DNA of 64,000 nucleotides, from positions 186,001 to 250,000 of the forward strand of contig CAVTEM010000002.1 of the NCBI GenBank assembly GCA_963733845.1, given 5' to 3'. Source of the stretch: DATFQE01 sp963733845. GTDB taxonomy: Bacteria; Actinomycetota; Thermoleophilia; Gaiellales; Gaiellaceae. The translations under genes were made by a program, and so were the position numbers. Under the pieces are notes generated by a model. That model worked only from the letters and a program-made list of their open reading frames with translations, ran no database searches and was not told the origin of the DNA. Of this stretch, positions 27,003-36,445 are shown one piece after another; the stretch's first letter is position 1, and every line of letters begins with the position of its first letter.

Positions 27003-30000
27003 GTCGTCGCGCCGCCCTTCGCGAGCAGCGCGCGCGCCTCGGCGAGCCGCTCCTGGTAGCGGCCGCGGTACTGCTCTGCGGGCCGCTCGACGTCCGCGAC
27101 CCAGTCGCCCCATTTCGTCTCGTCGGTGAGGAAGTTCGTGTAGCCGTCGGCGACCCGCTTCTGCTTCTCGTGCAAGGCGTGGTCGATGAACCACTTGATC
27201 TGCTTCTCCGGATCGCTTCCGTAGCCGGCGTACTCGCCCTGGTCCCAGATAGAAGTCCGCATCTGGAAGAAGCCGATCGAGTCCGCGTCGCCGTAGTTGA
27301 CGTTCGACAGCCGCGACTCGACGAGCGCCGCCATCACCGGCAGCTCCGGCGGGAGGCCCGCCGCCTGGGCGCGGGCCGCCATCCACGCCGCCAGCTGCTC
27401 CTTCGGCGCGTCGTCTCCCGGGTAGCCGCCGGGGACGGCGGCCACCACGATCGCTTCCGCTGCGGGCGCCTCCGGCTTGGCCGCGTCGAGGTCCGTCTCG
27501 GGGGCGGTGTCCACCTGCTCCTTCGCCTCGGGCTTGACGGCCTGCATGAACTGGACGGTGTTGCCGCCGTTGGAGGACGTGGGCTCCTCGGCCGCGGCGT
27601 AGACGCCGCTCTGGAGCGGGGCGGGCTCCTCGGGGGCCGGCATCTGCGGCGCGGCGGGAGCGGCCGGTGCGACCGGAGCCGCGGGCGCGGCAACGGCAGC
27701 GGCCCCGGCGGGCGCGGCTGCGGGCGTGACCGGCGAGACGAACCCCTCGGGCGCCTCGCCGTCGAAGGCGATGTGGATGTGGTCCTGGTGGCCGCCGTCG
27801 GTGAAGAAACCGGGCGCGTTGATCGACCACGGCGTCCCGATCTCGGTCGGCCTGATCGGCTCCGGCAGATCGGTCAGGGCCTCGGCCAGCTCGCGCGAGG
27901 CGATGCTGTTGGGGCGGACGATCTCGCCGTCCACGCTTGCGATGTCGAGCCCGCGGCCCACGAAGTGATTCGAGACGGAGCCCGACGAGCTGTACTGGTC
28001 GTGCCCGGTGATGATCACCGACAGGCTGACCTTGTGCTCCTTCGTGAGCTGCGTGAGGACCGAGACGAGGCGCGGATCGACTCGTCCCGAGGCGAGGTCG
28101 GCGCGGGCAGGCCCGGGCAGCTGGAGATTGGGGTTCTCGAGCAGCGCCGCGAGCTCGGCCGACGGGGTCGCCGCAGGACCGGCGGCCGCCAGCTCGCCGC
28201 CCCCGCCGTGGTCGTGGTCCTCGTGGCCCTCGTGCCCTGCCGGGGCCGCCGGTTCGTGGACGTCCGGCGGGAGCGCCGTACCGCCGCCCGCGTACGCCTT
28301 CTGCAGCTCGACGTACGGGTCGTCCATGTTGGAGACGTTGTAACCGCCGTCCAACGTCTTCCAGAGCTCGATGTGGGCGTGGTGGGTGCCTCCCGTCCAC
28401 TCGGTGACGGATGCGATCTCCTGGCCGGCCGTGACCTTGCCGCCCTCGACCACGTCCTTCGGGTCGACGTGGCGGAACACCCAGACGCGGCCGTCGGCGC
28501 CCTGCACCTTGACGGTGCCTCCGAAGATCTGGCCGCTGTTGCCCCGTGAGGCCTTGACCTCGACGATCGTGCCCTCGATCGGCGAGCGCACCGGGGCGCC
28601 CGCCTTCGCGAACAGGTCGTAGCCGGCGTGGAGGTTCCCCTCCGCGCCCGGCGCGCCCTCCGCGTCCTGGACGTCGAACTCGGACGCGTGGAGCTTGCCG
28701 CCCTCGTTTGTGTTGGCCATGTCCTCCGGAGCGACGGGCGCGATCGGCGCACCGGGGATCGCCGCCGGCACCGACGGTACGGCTGCGTCGACGAATGCCT
28801 GAGCGGCGGCAGGCTGCGGCTGCGCGACCGGCATGGCGCCCACCGTCTGGGCGCCGCCTGGGGCCGGTGCCGCGGCGGGCGCTGCGAAGACGCCGCTTGC
28901 CCCGCTCTCGGGCTCGGGGGCGGGCATCTGGGGTGCCGCGGGGGAGGCCACGCCCTGAACGGCCGCGCCGGCCGCGGGGGAGGCCACGCCCTGTACGGCC
29001 GCGCCGGCCTCGGGCACCGCGGCCACCATCCTGCGGCCGCCGGCGAACTGCCCGGCGTAGTACGGCTCGTCGAGGCTCGAAACCTTGACCACGTCGCCCG
29101 TGTGGGGCGCGTGGATGAACTTGTGCTCCCCGATGTACATGCCCACGTGGTGCATGTCGCCGCTGGCGTCCTTGAAGAAGACCATGTCGCCGGCTTCCAG
29201 GTCGTCCACGGCGGCGATCTGCTCTCCGACGTTGACCTGGTCGTAGGTCACGCGCGGGATGTCGATCCCGACCTGCTTGTACGACCACTGCATCAGGCCG
29301 GAGCAGTCGAAGTTGGTCTCGGGCGTGGCGCCGCCCCACTGGTACGGGGTGCCGAGGTACTCCTTCGCCACCGCCAGGGCCTTCTTCGCCTGCGGCGCTG
29401 CATCGAGCTCGGCGCCCGCCGTGACCGCGTCGAGCGTGGCGTCCGCCGCGGGGGGCGGCGCGCCGGCCTGCGCCCCGGAGAGCAGCTCCCGCGCCTCGGC
29501 CAGGCGCTCCTGGTAGCGGCCGCGGTACTGCTCGGCGGGCCGCTCGACGTCGGCGATCCACTCGCCCCACTTGCTCGAGTCCTTGAGGAAGGCGGTCTCG
29601 CCGCGCTCGATCCGCTTCTGCTTCTCGTGCAGTGCGTGGTCGAGGAACCACTTCAGCTGGAGCTCCGGCTTCTCGCCGTAGCCCTTGTACTCGCCCTGGT
29701 CCCAGATCGACGTGCGCATCTGGAAGAAGCCCACCGAGTCGGCGTCGCCGTAGCCGACGTTGGACAGGCGTGACTCCACCAGGGCGGCCATGATCGGGAG
29801 CTCGGCGGGGAGGCCGGCCTTGTGGGACTGACGCGCCATCCAGGCGGCGATCTGCTCCTTGGGCGCTTCGTCTCCCGGATACACATCCGACACGTCCGGG
29901 AGCGGGACGGCCGCGGGCGCCGCCGAAGGCTCGACCGGGGCGGCAGGAGCGGGCGCCGCTTCGGCCGCGGCAGGCGCGGCAGGCGCCGGCTGCTGCTCGA

Positions 30001-31480
30001 CGGCCGGCACGGCGGACAAGGTCGACCCCGCCTGCTTGCCGTTGGCCGCCTCGAAGACGCCGCTTGCGCGCGCGTCGCCGGGACCTGCCGCCGAGGGACC
30101 CGCTGCCGCGGAAGCGGCTGCGGCTGCCACCGGTGTCGACGCTGCCGGGGTAACCGGGGAGCTGAAGCCCTCGGGCACCTCACCGTCGAACGCGACGTGG
30201 ATGTGGTCCTGGTGGCCGCCGTCAGTGAAGAACCCATCGGCGCCGATCGGCCACGGCGTGCCCACCTCGGTGGGCCGGATCGAGTCGGGCAGGTCGGCGA
30301 CTGCCTCCGCGAGCTCGCGCGAGGCGATGCTGTTCGGGCGGACGATCTCGCCGTCGACGCTCGCGATGTCGAGCCCGCGGCCGACGAAATGGTTCGACAC
30401 GGAGCCGCCGGAGGTGTACTGGTCGTGGCCGGTCATCACCACGGACAGGCCGATCTTGTGCTCCTTGGTCAGCGACGTGAGCATCGAGACGAGCCGCGGG
30501 TCGACCTTGCCGGAGGCGAAGTCTGCGCGGGCGTCCGCGGGCAGATCGAGGTTGGGGTTCTCCAGCAGGGCGGCCAGCTCGCCGCCGGCGGGCGCGACGG
30601 GCGCGGCAGCCTCGGCGGCCGCAGCTGCCGCGTGCTGGTCCTCGTGCGCAGGCGCGGGTGCCGCGTGCTTCGGCTCGGGAGCCGGCGCCGCGTGCTCCGG
30701 CTCGGCGGCCGGTGCCGGGGCGGCCGCCCCGTGATGGGGCTCGGCCGGCGGGGCGACCGCAGGCGTCGCAGCCAGGCTCGCCTTGGGGGTGTGCGCCTCG
30801 TGGGCAGGGCTCGCGGCCGGCTTCGCCTGCGCGTGCTGCTCCGGATGCCCGGCGTGCTTGGCGTGGTCGTGAGCGTGCTCGTGACCGTCGGCGTGCTCGT
30901 GGCCCGGCTTTGGCTGCTCGGCGTGCTCGTGGCCCGGCTTCGGCTGCTCGGCGTGCTCGTGGCCAGGCTTCGGCTGCTCGGCGTGCTCGTGGCCCGCCTG
31001 CTCGCCGGCGCGATCCCCGTGATCGTCGTGCTCCGCCGTCCCGTGCGCGCCGTGGTGCGCACCTCCCCCACCTTCGCCGGCGCCGTCGTGGTGCTCGACC
31101 GCCTGCATCTGCGCGCGGCTGATCGCCTTGATGCTGTGCCGGCTCAACGCCTCGTTGACGACCCCGGCCACCTGCTTGTCCGGGCTGCTGCCGAGGCCGA
31201 CGAGGTCGAGCGCGCCGATGCCCTCGGCGGCTGCCGCCATGAGCACGCCCGCGAGACTGGACATGGACTGGCGCAACTCGAGCGTGTAGAGGGCCTTGGC
31301 GCTCCCGCCTCCGCCGCGCAGCTCCTCGGCCAGTTCGCCGAGGCCGAACTGCTCGCAGGCTGTCGCCGGATCGCGCCTGAATTCGGCACGGAACTTGGCG
31401 TCCGTCAGCAGCCGCTCGATCAGGTCGGCGGCTTGCCTGGTCTCCTCAGGCGACGACACCCTCGCTCCCGGAACGACCAC
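26999..31480 (-). CDS. Giant six-module peptidoglycan hydrolase at the end of the injection-system operon
   Basis: Intact 1493-residue frame. Order of modules: N-terminal helical domain (about 10-125); His-rich decamer repeats GHEHAEQPKP (163-200); M15-like Zn peptidase (300-440; SNHFVGRGLDI and HQDHIHVAF); lytic transglycosylase (540-665; Glu569 in AALVESRLSN, GFFQMR); NlpC/P60 endopeptidase (697-815; FDCSGL, HHVGMY); M23/LytM peptidase (945-1045; HAGYD and HHAHIEL); second M15-like (1105-1247); second transglycosylase (1352-1487). The M15-transglycosylase pair is duplicated. Linkers share an SGV(F/Y)xAA motif. No signal peptide or membrane helix is seen, so export would need another route, possibly the particle. 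The start is GTG 31480 or GTG 31459; both overlap the upstream M50 gene. Confidence 0.9.
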   Translation of the reverse strand: MVVPGARVSSPEETRQAADLIERLLTDAKFRAEFRRDPATACEQFGLGELAEELRGGGGSAKALYTLELRQSMSSLAGVLMAAAAEGIGALDLVGLGSSPDKQVAGVVNEALSRHSIKAISRAQMQAVEHHDGAGEGGGGAHHGAHGTAEHDDHGDRAGEQAGHEHAEQPKPGHEHAEQPKPGHEHAEQPKPGHEHADGHEHAHDHAKHAGHPEQHAQAKPAASPAHEAHTPKASLAATPAVAPPAEPHHGAAAPAPAAEPEHAAPAPEPKHAAPAPAHEDQHAAAAAAEAAAPVAPAGGELAALLENPNLDLPADARADFASGKVDPRLVSMLTSLTKEHKIGLSVVMTGHDQYTSGGSVSNHFVGRGLDIASVDGEIVRPNSIASRELAEAVADLPDSIRPTEVGTPWPIGADGFFTDGGHQDHIHVAFDGEVPEGFSSPVTPAASTPVAAAAASAAAGPSAAGPGDARASGVFEAANGKQAGSTLSAVPAVEQQPAPAAPAAAEAAPAPAAPVEPSAAPAAVPLPDVSDVYPGDEAPKEQIAAWMARQSHKAGLPAELPIMAALVESRLSNVGYGDADSVGFFQMRTSIWDQGEYKGYGEKPELQLKWFLDHALHEKQKRIERGETAFLKDSSKWGEWIADVERPAEQYRGRYQERLAEARELLSGAQAGAPPPAADATLDAVTAGAELDAAPQAKKALAVAKEYLGTPYQWGGATPETNFDCSGLMQWSYKQVGIDIPRVTYDQVNVGEQIAAVDDLEAGDMVFFKDASGDMHHVGMYIGEHKFIHAPHTGDVVKVSSLDEPYYAGQFAGGRRMVAAVPEAGAAVQGVASPAAGAAVQGVASPAAPQMPAPEPESGASGVFAAPAAAPAPGGAQTVGAMPVAQPQPAAAQAFVDAAVPSVPAAIPGAPIAPVAPEDMANTNEGGKLHASEFDVQDAEGAPGAEGNLHAGYDLFAKAGAPVRSPIEGTIVEVKASRGNSGQIFGGTVKVQGADGRVWVFRHVDPKDVVEGGKVTAGQEIASVTEWTGGTHHAHIELWKTLDGGYNVSNMDDPYVELQKAYAGGGTALPPDVHEPAAPAGHEGHEDHDHGGGGELAAAGPAATPSAELAALLENPNLQLPGPARADLASGRVDPRLVSVLTQLTKEHKVSLSVIITGHDQYSSSGSVSNHFVGRGLDIASVDGEIVRPNSIASRELAEALTDLPEPIRPTEIGTPWSINAPGFFTDGGHQDHIHIAFDGEAPEGFVSPVTPAAAPAGAAAVAAPAAPVAPAAPAAPQMPAPEEPAPLQSGVYAAAEEPTSSNGGNTVQFMQAVKPEAKEQVDTAPETDLDAAKPEAPAAEAIVVAAVPGGYPGDDAPKEQLAAWMAARAQAAGLPPELPVMAALVESRLSNVNYGDADSIGFFQMRTSIWDQGEYAGYGSDPEKQIKWFIDHALHEKQKRVADGYTNFLTDETKWGDWVADVERPAEQYRGRYQERLAEARALLAKGGATT
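30890..31000. repeat. 30-bp tandem repeat encoding a His-rich decapeptide
   Basis: About 3.7 copies of a 30-bp unit (first copies at 30890, 30920, 30950 and 30980) encode GHEHAEQPKP on the minus strand inside the giant hydrolase. Copies differ by only one or two bases, indicating recent expansion. His-rich metal binding or a flexible spacer is the likely protein effect. Confidence 0.85.
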
Positions 31481-33119
31481 GTACGCGCTCGAGCAGCGGC
31501 CGGCCCACCATCACGAGCACTGGGACGAACATCAGCAGGTAGAAGGCGCCGAACACGCCCCACACCACCTCCGGAGGAGCCAGCGAAGTCAGGACTCCGT
31601 AATAACGCGTCGACATCACTATGACGAATGCCACAGCGGCCATCGTCCACGCAACCCCCGCAATGGCATAGATGAGCAGCGCGCGGGGCTCGTCGCCGGC
31701 GCGCCCGCGTCCCGAGAGCACCGCGGCCAGGTGCGCCCGCGCGCGCTTGCGCAGACCGGGCTCTCCGAGCCAGTCGACGAGCATGTGGTAGCCGTCGCGG
31801 TCGAGCAGCGGGTTGAGGTTCGAGAACGCGCCGACGTACGCGGCGAAAGAGAGCTGGAAGAGGACGTCGCGTAGCGTCCCGTTGACGAAAGCGGCGCCGA
31901 GGGCGAAGACCGCGCCGACGAGCAGGTCGCTCGCGGGCCCGGCCGCGCTGATCGCGAAGCGCCGCCGGCGCGGCTCGAACCAGCCGTCCGAGGTGTCGAC
32001 GAACGCGTACGGGAAGACGAGCATCAGCTTCACGCCCGCGCGCGAGACCCGCCGGCCGAACGAGCTGACGACGAGCCCGTGCGCGAGCTCGTGCAGCGCG
32101 ACGACGAGGAAGCGGCCGAACAGGAACACCGCGGCCCCGATCCCGATCCGCTGGGCGACCACGAACGGCGTCCCGTAGCGGCGCACGATCAGGTAGGCGA
32201 ACGCAAGCAGGCCGGCTATGCCGACGGCGGCCATGATCAGGAGCGCCGCGCGAGTGAACAGGATCCAGCCGCCCCCGAGGTAGATGCGCTCGAAGAGGCG
32301 GCCCAGCCCGCGGATCTCGTACTCGCGCGGCTTGAACGCGTGGGCGAGCCGCCCGCCGCCGTCCACCGAGGCCCCGCCCTCGACCCCCTCGAGCCAGCCG
32401 CGCTCGCCCAGGTCGGCGAGCAGCCGCGCCAGCCGGGTGGCGCCGCCCGGCCCGAAGCGCACCTCCGCGTCGGTGATCAGCTCCGGAAGCGAATGCTGGC
32501 CGTCGAGCTGGCGGAAGACGGCCGCCTCGGCGTCGCCCATGCGCACAAACGCTCCGTCGCCGGTGAGGTCCTTGAGCACCCAGCGCCGCGAGCCCTCCCC
32601 CTCCTCGAGCCGCTTGAGCGCCCAGCCCGAGCGCACCTTCGGGCGAAACCCGAAGCCGGTGGCGGACTTGTCGAGCTGGCTCGCGCCGACGGCCGAGATC
32701 ATCAGGCTCGCGCCCGGCCGGACGACGATGGTTCGGCCGGCCTCGCTCTCCTCGCGCCGGCGCTCCACCCGGAACTCGACGTTGCCGACGTGGACGCGGG
32801 CGCCGTCGCGGAGCTGGGTGCGGCCGCCCACAGGGCGGCCGTCGAGGAACGTGCCGTGCGTCGAGCCGGCGTCCTCGACGAACACGCCCTCCTGCCCGGC
32901 GACCACCCGGGCGTGGTGGCGGGAAACCGAACGGTCGTCGAGCTGGATCGCGTTGTCCGCAGCGCGACCGATCGACAGCGTGTCGGTCAGCGCCACCCGG
33001 GCGCCGTCGGGAAGGACGACGTCGAGCGCCGCCGGCGCCCTCTCACCGGTCGACGCTCCGCAGAGCGAGCAGAAGGCCGCACCTTTCGCGACCTGCCGGC
33101 GGCAGCTTCGGCACAGCAC
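31446..33119 (-). CDS. Zinc-ribbon/FHA/M50 intramembrane metalloprotease
   Basis: About 557 residues from GTG 33119. An N-terminal zinc ribbon (CRSCRRQ...FCSLCG, residues 3-22), an FHA phosphothreonine-binding domain (about 35-115; LSIGRAADNAIQLDDRSVSR, STHGTFLDGRPVGG), a PqqD-like region (about 165-240; VFRQLDGQHSLPELITDAEV) and a multi-helix M50 protease domain with VALHELAHGLVVSSFG (HExxH) and NPLLDRDGYHML (third ligand Asp). The GTG overlaps the preceding gene's TAG by one base. The domain set suggests a phospho-regulated site-2-type protease acting at the membrane. It may process or release a particle-associated protein; this is inference. Confidence 0.9.
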   Translation of the reverse strand: MLCRSCRRQVAKGAAFCSLCGASTGERAPAALDVVLPDGARVALTDTLSIGRAADNAIQLDDRSVSRHHARVVAGQEGVFVEDAGSTHGTFLDGRPVGGRTQLRDGARVHVGNVEFRVERRREESEAGRTIVVRPGASLMISAVGASQLDKSATGFGFRPKVRSGWALKRLEEGEGSRRWVLKDLTGDGAFVRMGDAEAAVFRQLDGQHSLPELITDAEVRFGPGGATRLARLLADLGERGWLEGVEGGASVDGGGRLAHAFKPREYEIRGLGRLFERIYLGGGWILFTRAALLIMAAVGIAGLLAFAYLIVRRYGTPFVVAQRIGIGAAVFLFGRFLVVALHELAHGLVVSSFGRRVSRAGVKLMLVFPYAFVDTSDGWFEPRRRRFAISAAGPASDLLVGAVFALGAAFVNGTLRDVLFQLSFAAYVGAFSNLNPLLDRDGYHMLVDWLGEPGLRKRARAHLAAVLSGRGRAGDEPRALLIYAIAGVAWTMAAVAFVIVMSTRYYGVLTSLAPPEVVWGVFGAFYLLMFVPVLVMVGRPLLERVRGRSGSEGVVA

Positions 33120-35799
33120 TACTTCTGTCCGAGCGGGCCGGATGCCCAGCTGGGGCTGCCGCCCGGGCGCAGGCTTCGCTGCTCCGCCGGCTTCTTCGGG
33201 TCGATCAGCGTGATCTGGCCCTGGTCGCTCTCGCAGTTGTCGCCCCGCTGGACGACCGCCAGCTCGAGGCCGTCCGGCCGCCAGGACACGTCGCACCCGC
33301 GCACCCCGACGTACTCCTTCGCCTTGCCCGGCACGCCGTCCTTGATCGGAGCGATATAGAGGTGCGAGAAGTCCTTGCCCCAGTTGGCGGTGAACGCGAG
33401 CTGCTTGCCGTCGCGGGAGTAGGCGGCGTAGTAGACGAAGTCGTTCGCCCGCTGGCCGTGGAGCGAGTCGGTCACGTAGCCCTGGTCGGTCCAGTCCGCC
33501 TGGTTCGCGGAGTTCGGCTTGCTCGTGGCGTACCGGAGCAGCTCGGCCTGGGTCTCGTTCGTGGCGCGGCCGATGACGAAGACGACGCGGCCGTCCGGCG
33601 ACCAGGTCGGGCGCGTGACGATCCGGTTCGGGTCGGCGATGCACGACACCTTGCCGCCGCCTGCGGGCACGAAGCAGAGGTCGCGGTCGGGGTCGCCGAC
33701 CTTGGAACGGACGAACGCGATCGTCTTCCCGTCGGGCGAGAACGACGGCCGGTTGTCGTCGAAGCCCTCGGGCGTGACGGCCTTCAGCGACAGCGGCTTG
33801 GTGGGGTCGAGCGTGAAGATCTGGGCCGCCGTGCCCGTGCCCTTCCGGAAGGCGAGCAGCGTGCCGGCCTCGTTGAGATTCGGCTCCTCCTCGATCGCCT
33901 CGGTGTTGGCGAGCGGGCGCGCCTTCGCGCCCTCGAGCGCCGGCGCCACGAAGATGTTGCCGGCCTGGTCGTAAACGAGCTCGGCGGCGCCGGTCGAGTA
34001 GACGAGCGTGACCTCGGCGCCCTTCTTGACCTTCGTGCCGTGCTCCGGATCCTGGTGGATCAGCTCGCCCGCCGGCGCTTCCGCGCTGGCCTGCTCGACC
34101 ACCTTGGGCACGAGGCCGAGCTCGGTCAGCTGCGCGAATGCCTCCTTCTGGGGGACGCCTTCGAGGTCGGGCACCTCGATGTTCGCCTCGCCCGTCCCGC
34201 CGCCGCCTCCACCGCCGCCACCGCCGCCGCCACCGCCGCCGGGCACGGTCCCGGTCGCGCCCGGCCCGCCGCCGCCCTTGACCGGCGCGGGCTTGAACGC
34301 GAGCGTGATCGGCGTCGTCTGCGCCTCGACGTTCCCGGCCAGCGGGATCTGGCTCGCCACGACGTCCGTCTCGCCCGGAGGCGGCGTGGGCGGTGCCATC
34401 GTGAAGCCCGCTTTCGAGATCAGCTCGTTCGCCTCTTCGAGCGTCTTGCCGAGCACGTCGGGCACCTCGGCCCGGCCTGTGGCGGTAGCGACGACGATCG
34501 AGACCGCCGACCCGTCGTCGACCTCTTCTCCCGGCACGGGGCTCTGCGCGAGCACCACGCCGGGCTTGGCGGCGTCGGTCGCCCGCTGCGTCTGGTTGCC
34601 GAGGATGAGGCCGGAGTCGGCGAGCGCCTGCTCCGCCGCGATCACCTCCAGGCCGGCGAGCACGGGCACGGTCGAGTGGCGCGGCCAGAGCAGGTACGCC
34701 GCGATCGCGGCGATCAGGAGCAGCGGGAGCAGGAGCAGCACCCAGAACGGAATCCACGGCTTCTGGGTCAGGAACGCCGACTTCGGCAGCGCGCCCGTCT
34801 CGGAGCCGATCACCGTCGAGGTGATCTCGAAGCGGCGCTGCACCGGCCGGCCGAACCAGGCGGGCTTCGGCGGGGTGACCATGATCGCCGACCCGTTGCG
34901 GCGGCCGGGCTCGACCGTGAAACGCGGCTTCTGGAAGGAGAAGCGCATGGCGTTGTCGGGGTCGATCCCGGCGAGCATCACGTCCACGGGCGCGTTCGCG
35001 CGGTTGCGCACCGCGATCGCGAACTGGGCCCGCTTGCGCGCACTCATGCGCTCGGGCCGCATCTCCGCCTCCAGCTCGTGGTACGGCGTGATGTCGACGG
35101 CGGCGGTGGCCTGGCCCGCGCGCGCCCCGTGCGCCTTCGAGACGGCCACGACCCGGATCGGCCACGTGCGCGCCTCCGCCTCCGCGGCCCGCGGTGGGTT
35201 GAACGTGACCATGACCTCCTGCTCGTACTCGCCGCCGGCCGCGCCGTACGGGACGAGGTACACGGTCGACGGCGCGATCGACCACCACCCGTCCGGGAGC
35301 CCGTCGACCTGCAGGTCGTAGTTGTCGACGATGCCGCTGTTGTTGCGGATCAGCGCGACGAGGTGGGTGACGCCGCCCGCCTCGACCCGCGCCGTCACCT
35401 CGCCGCCGGTCGCACTGTCGTCCTCCGGGAGGCGCAGGGTGATCTGCGCCGAGTCGGGCTCCGGCTCCGGCTCGGCTCGGCGTACTCGCTCGACGAGACG
35501 GCAGCGGGCTCGTACGCACCGCCGTCGGCCGCGGCCGGCGGGGCTACCTCGGGGGGCGGCGCGGGCGCAGGCTCGACGGGCGGGGGCGGTGCCTGTGCCG
35601 GCGGAGCGGGCGCGGCGACCGGCGGTGCCTCAGGAGGTGTCTGCGCGGGCGGCGGCGCGGCCGGCGGAGGCGCAGGAGGCGGCGCCGGGACGGCCTGGCG
35701 CACGCCCGAAAGCTCCCACCTGACGTACTCCCCGCACTGCTCGCAGAAGTCGACGTCGTCGGGGTTCTCGTGGCCGCACTTCAGGCAGGCGCGCGCCAT
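33119..35799 (-). CDS. Zinc-ribbon/PASTA/beta-propeller membrane protein, one frameshift
   Basis: Starts with a zinc ribbon (CLKCGHENPDDVDFCEQCGE), then a Pro/Ala-rich stretch, Ig-like domains, one membrane helix (FWVLLLLPLLLIAAIAAYLL), two or three PASTA-like repeats (VPDVLGKTLEEANELISKAG; VPDLEGVPQKEAFAQLTELG), a poly-Gly run of about 15 and a TolB/WD40-like propeller (SFSPDGKTIAFVRSKVGD). Segments join across one indel near 35475. PASTA domains bind peptidoglycan stem peptides, so the outer part may sense the wall. ATG 35799 directly abuts the TAG of the upstream baseplate gene; the next gene overlaps its TAG. This places it in the injection-system operon. Confidence 0.85.
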
Positions 35800-36445
35800 C
35801 TACGACCCACCCGTGCTCCTCGCGGCCTTCACACGCAACTTGTACGTCACGTTGACGGGTTTGACCTGCTCAATCAAGCGCGAGACCGCTCCGAGCTCGT
35901 GCTCGTCGAGCGGAGCGTCGCAGTAGACGACGAAGCCGGCGCCGCTGCGATCGGCCTTCTTGGCCTCCTTCTTGCCCTTCCACGTCACCGTTCCCGCGTC
36001 CTCGACGCGGAGCGGGTGTTCCGGGAACGCGATCTTCAGCGTCAGCTCGAGCCCCGCCGCCGTGCCGTGGCGGCGGGCGAGCTCGTCGCCACGGCTGACG
36101 AGCTGCCGCTTGCTCGCGATCGGCCACGCCTCGTCCATCTCGAGCCCGAGCCAGTGGGCAAGCAGCGCCAGCATGTCCTCGGGCGCGAGCGCGGGATCGA
36201 CGTGCGCGGGCAGCGAGTCGAGGAGCGCCACGACCGGGTCGAGCAGCGGCTCGAGCGCGCTGACGAAGCGGACGCCGAAGTCGTTCTCCTGGTAGATCGC
36301 CGGCAGCCCGCGGCTGAGGTACCGGCGCTCGGAGGCGACCGCGGGCGAGTGGCCGTTGACGGAGCGCTCGTAGCGCGCGCAGCGAGACGGTCCCGAGCTT
36401 GCGGGCGCCGCCTCCGTAGGTGCTGTACCGCCCGTTCCCGGCCAT
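35800..36445 (-). CDS. eCIS baseplate protein (tail-protein-I/Afp12-like), frameshifted
   Basis: Reading across one indel near 36375 gives about 215 residues: MAGNGRYSTYGGGARKLGTV, then RYLSRGLPAIYQENDFGVRF and VDPALAPEDMLALLAHWLGL, which is characteristic of phage tail protein I-type baseplate proteins found in contractile injection systems, and a C-terminal ferredoxin-like strand set (VKPVNVTYKLRVKAA). The ATG shares its A with the J-gene stop (TGATG). It would link the baseplate wedge to fibres or the cell surface. The stop is followed directly by the ATG of the PASTA protein gene. Confidence 0.8.

Noticed and set aside
30890..31000. CRISPR-like repeats
   Set aside because: The 30-bp units are directly adjacent without spacers and keep the reading frame of the hydrolase; they encode a His-rich decapeptide.
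34190..34250. Poly-Gly run as sequencing artefact
   Set aside because: The run keeps the frame and lies at a domain boundary in the PASTA protein, as expected for a flexible linker.
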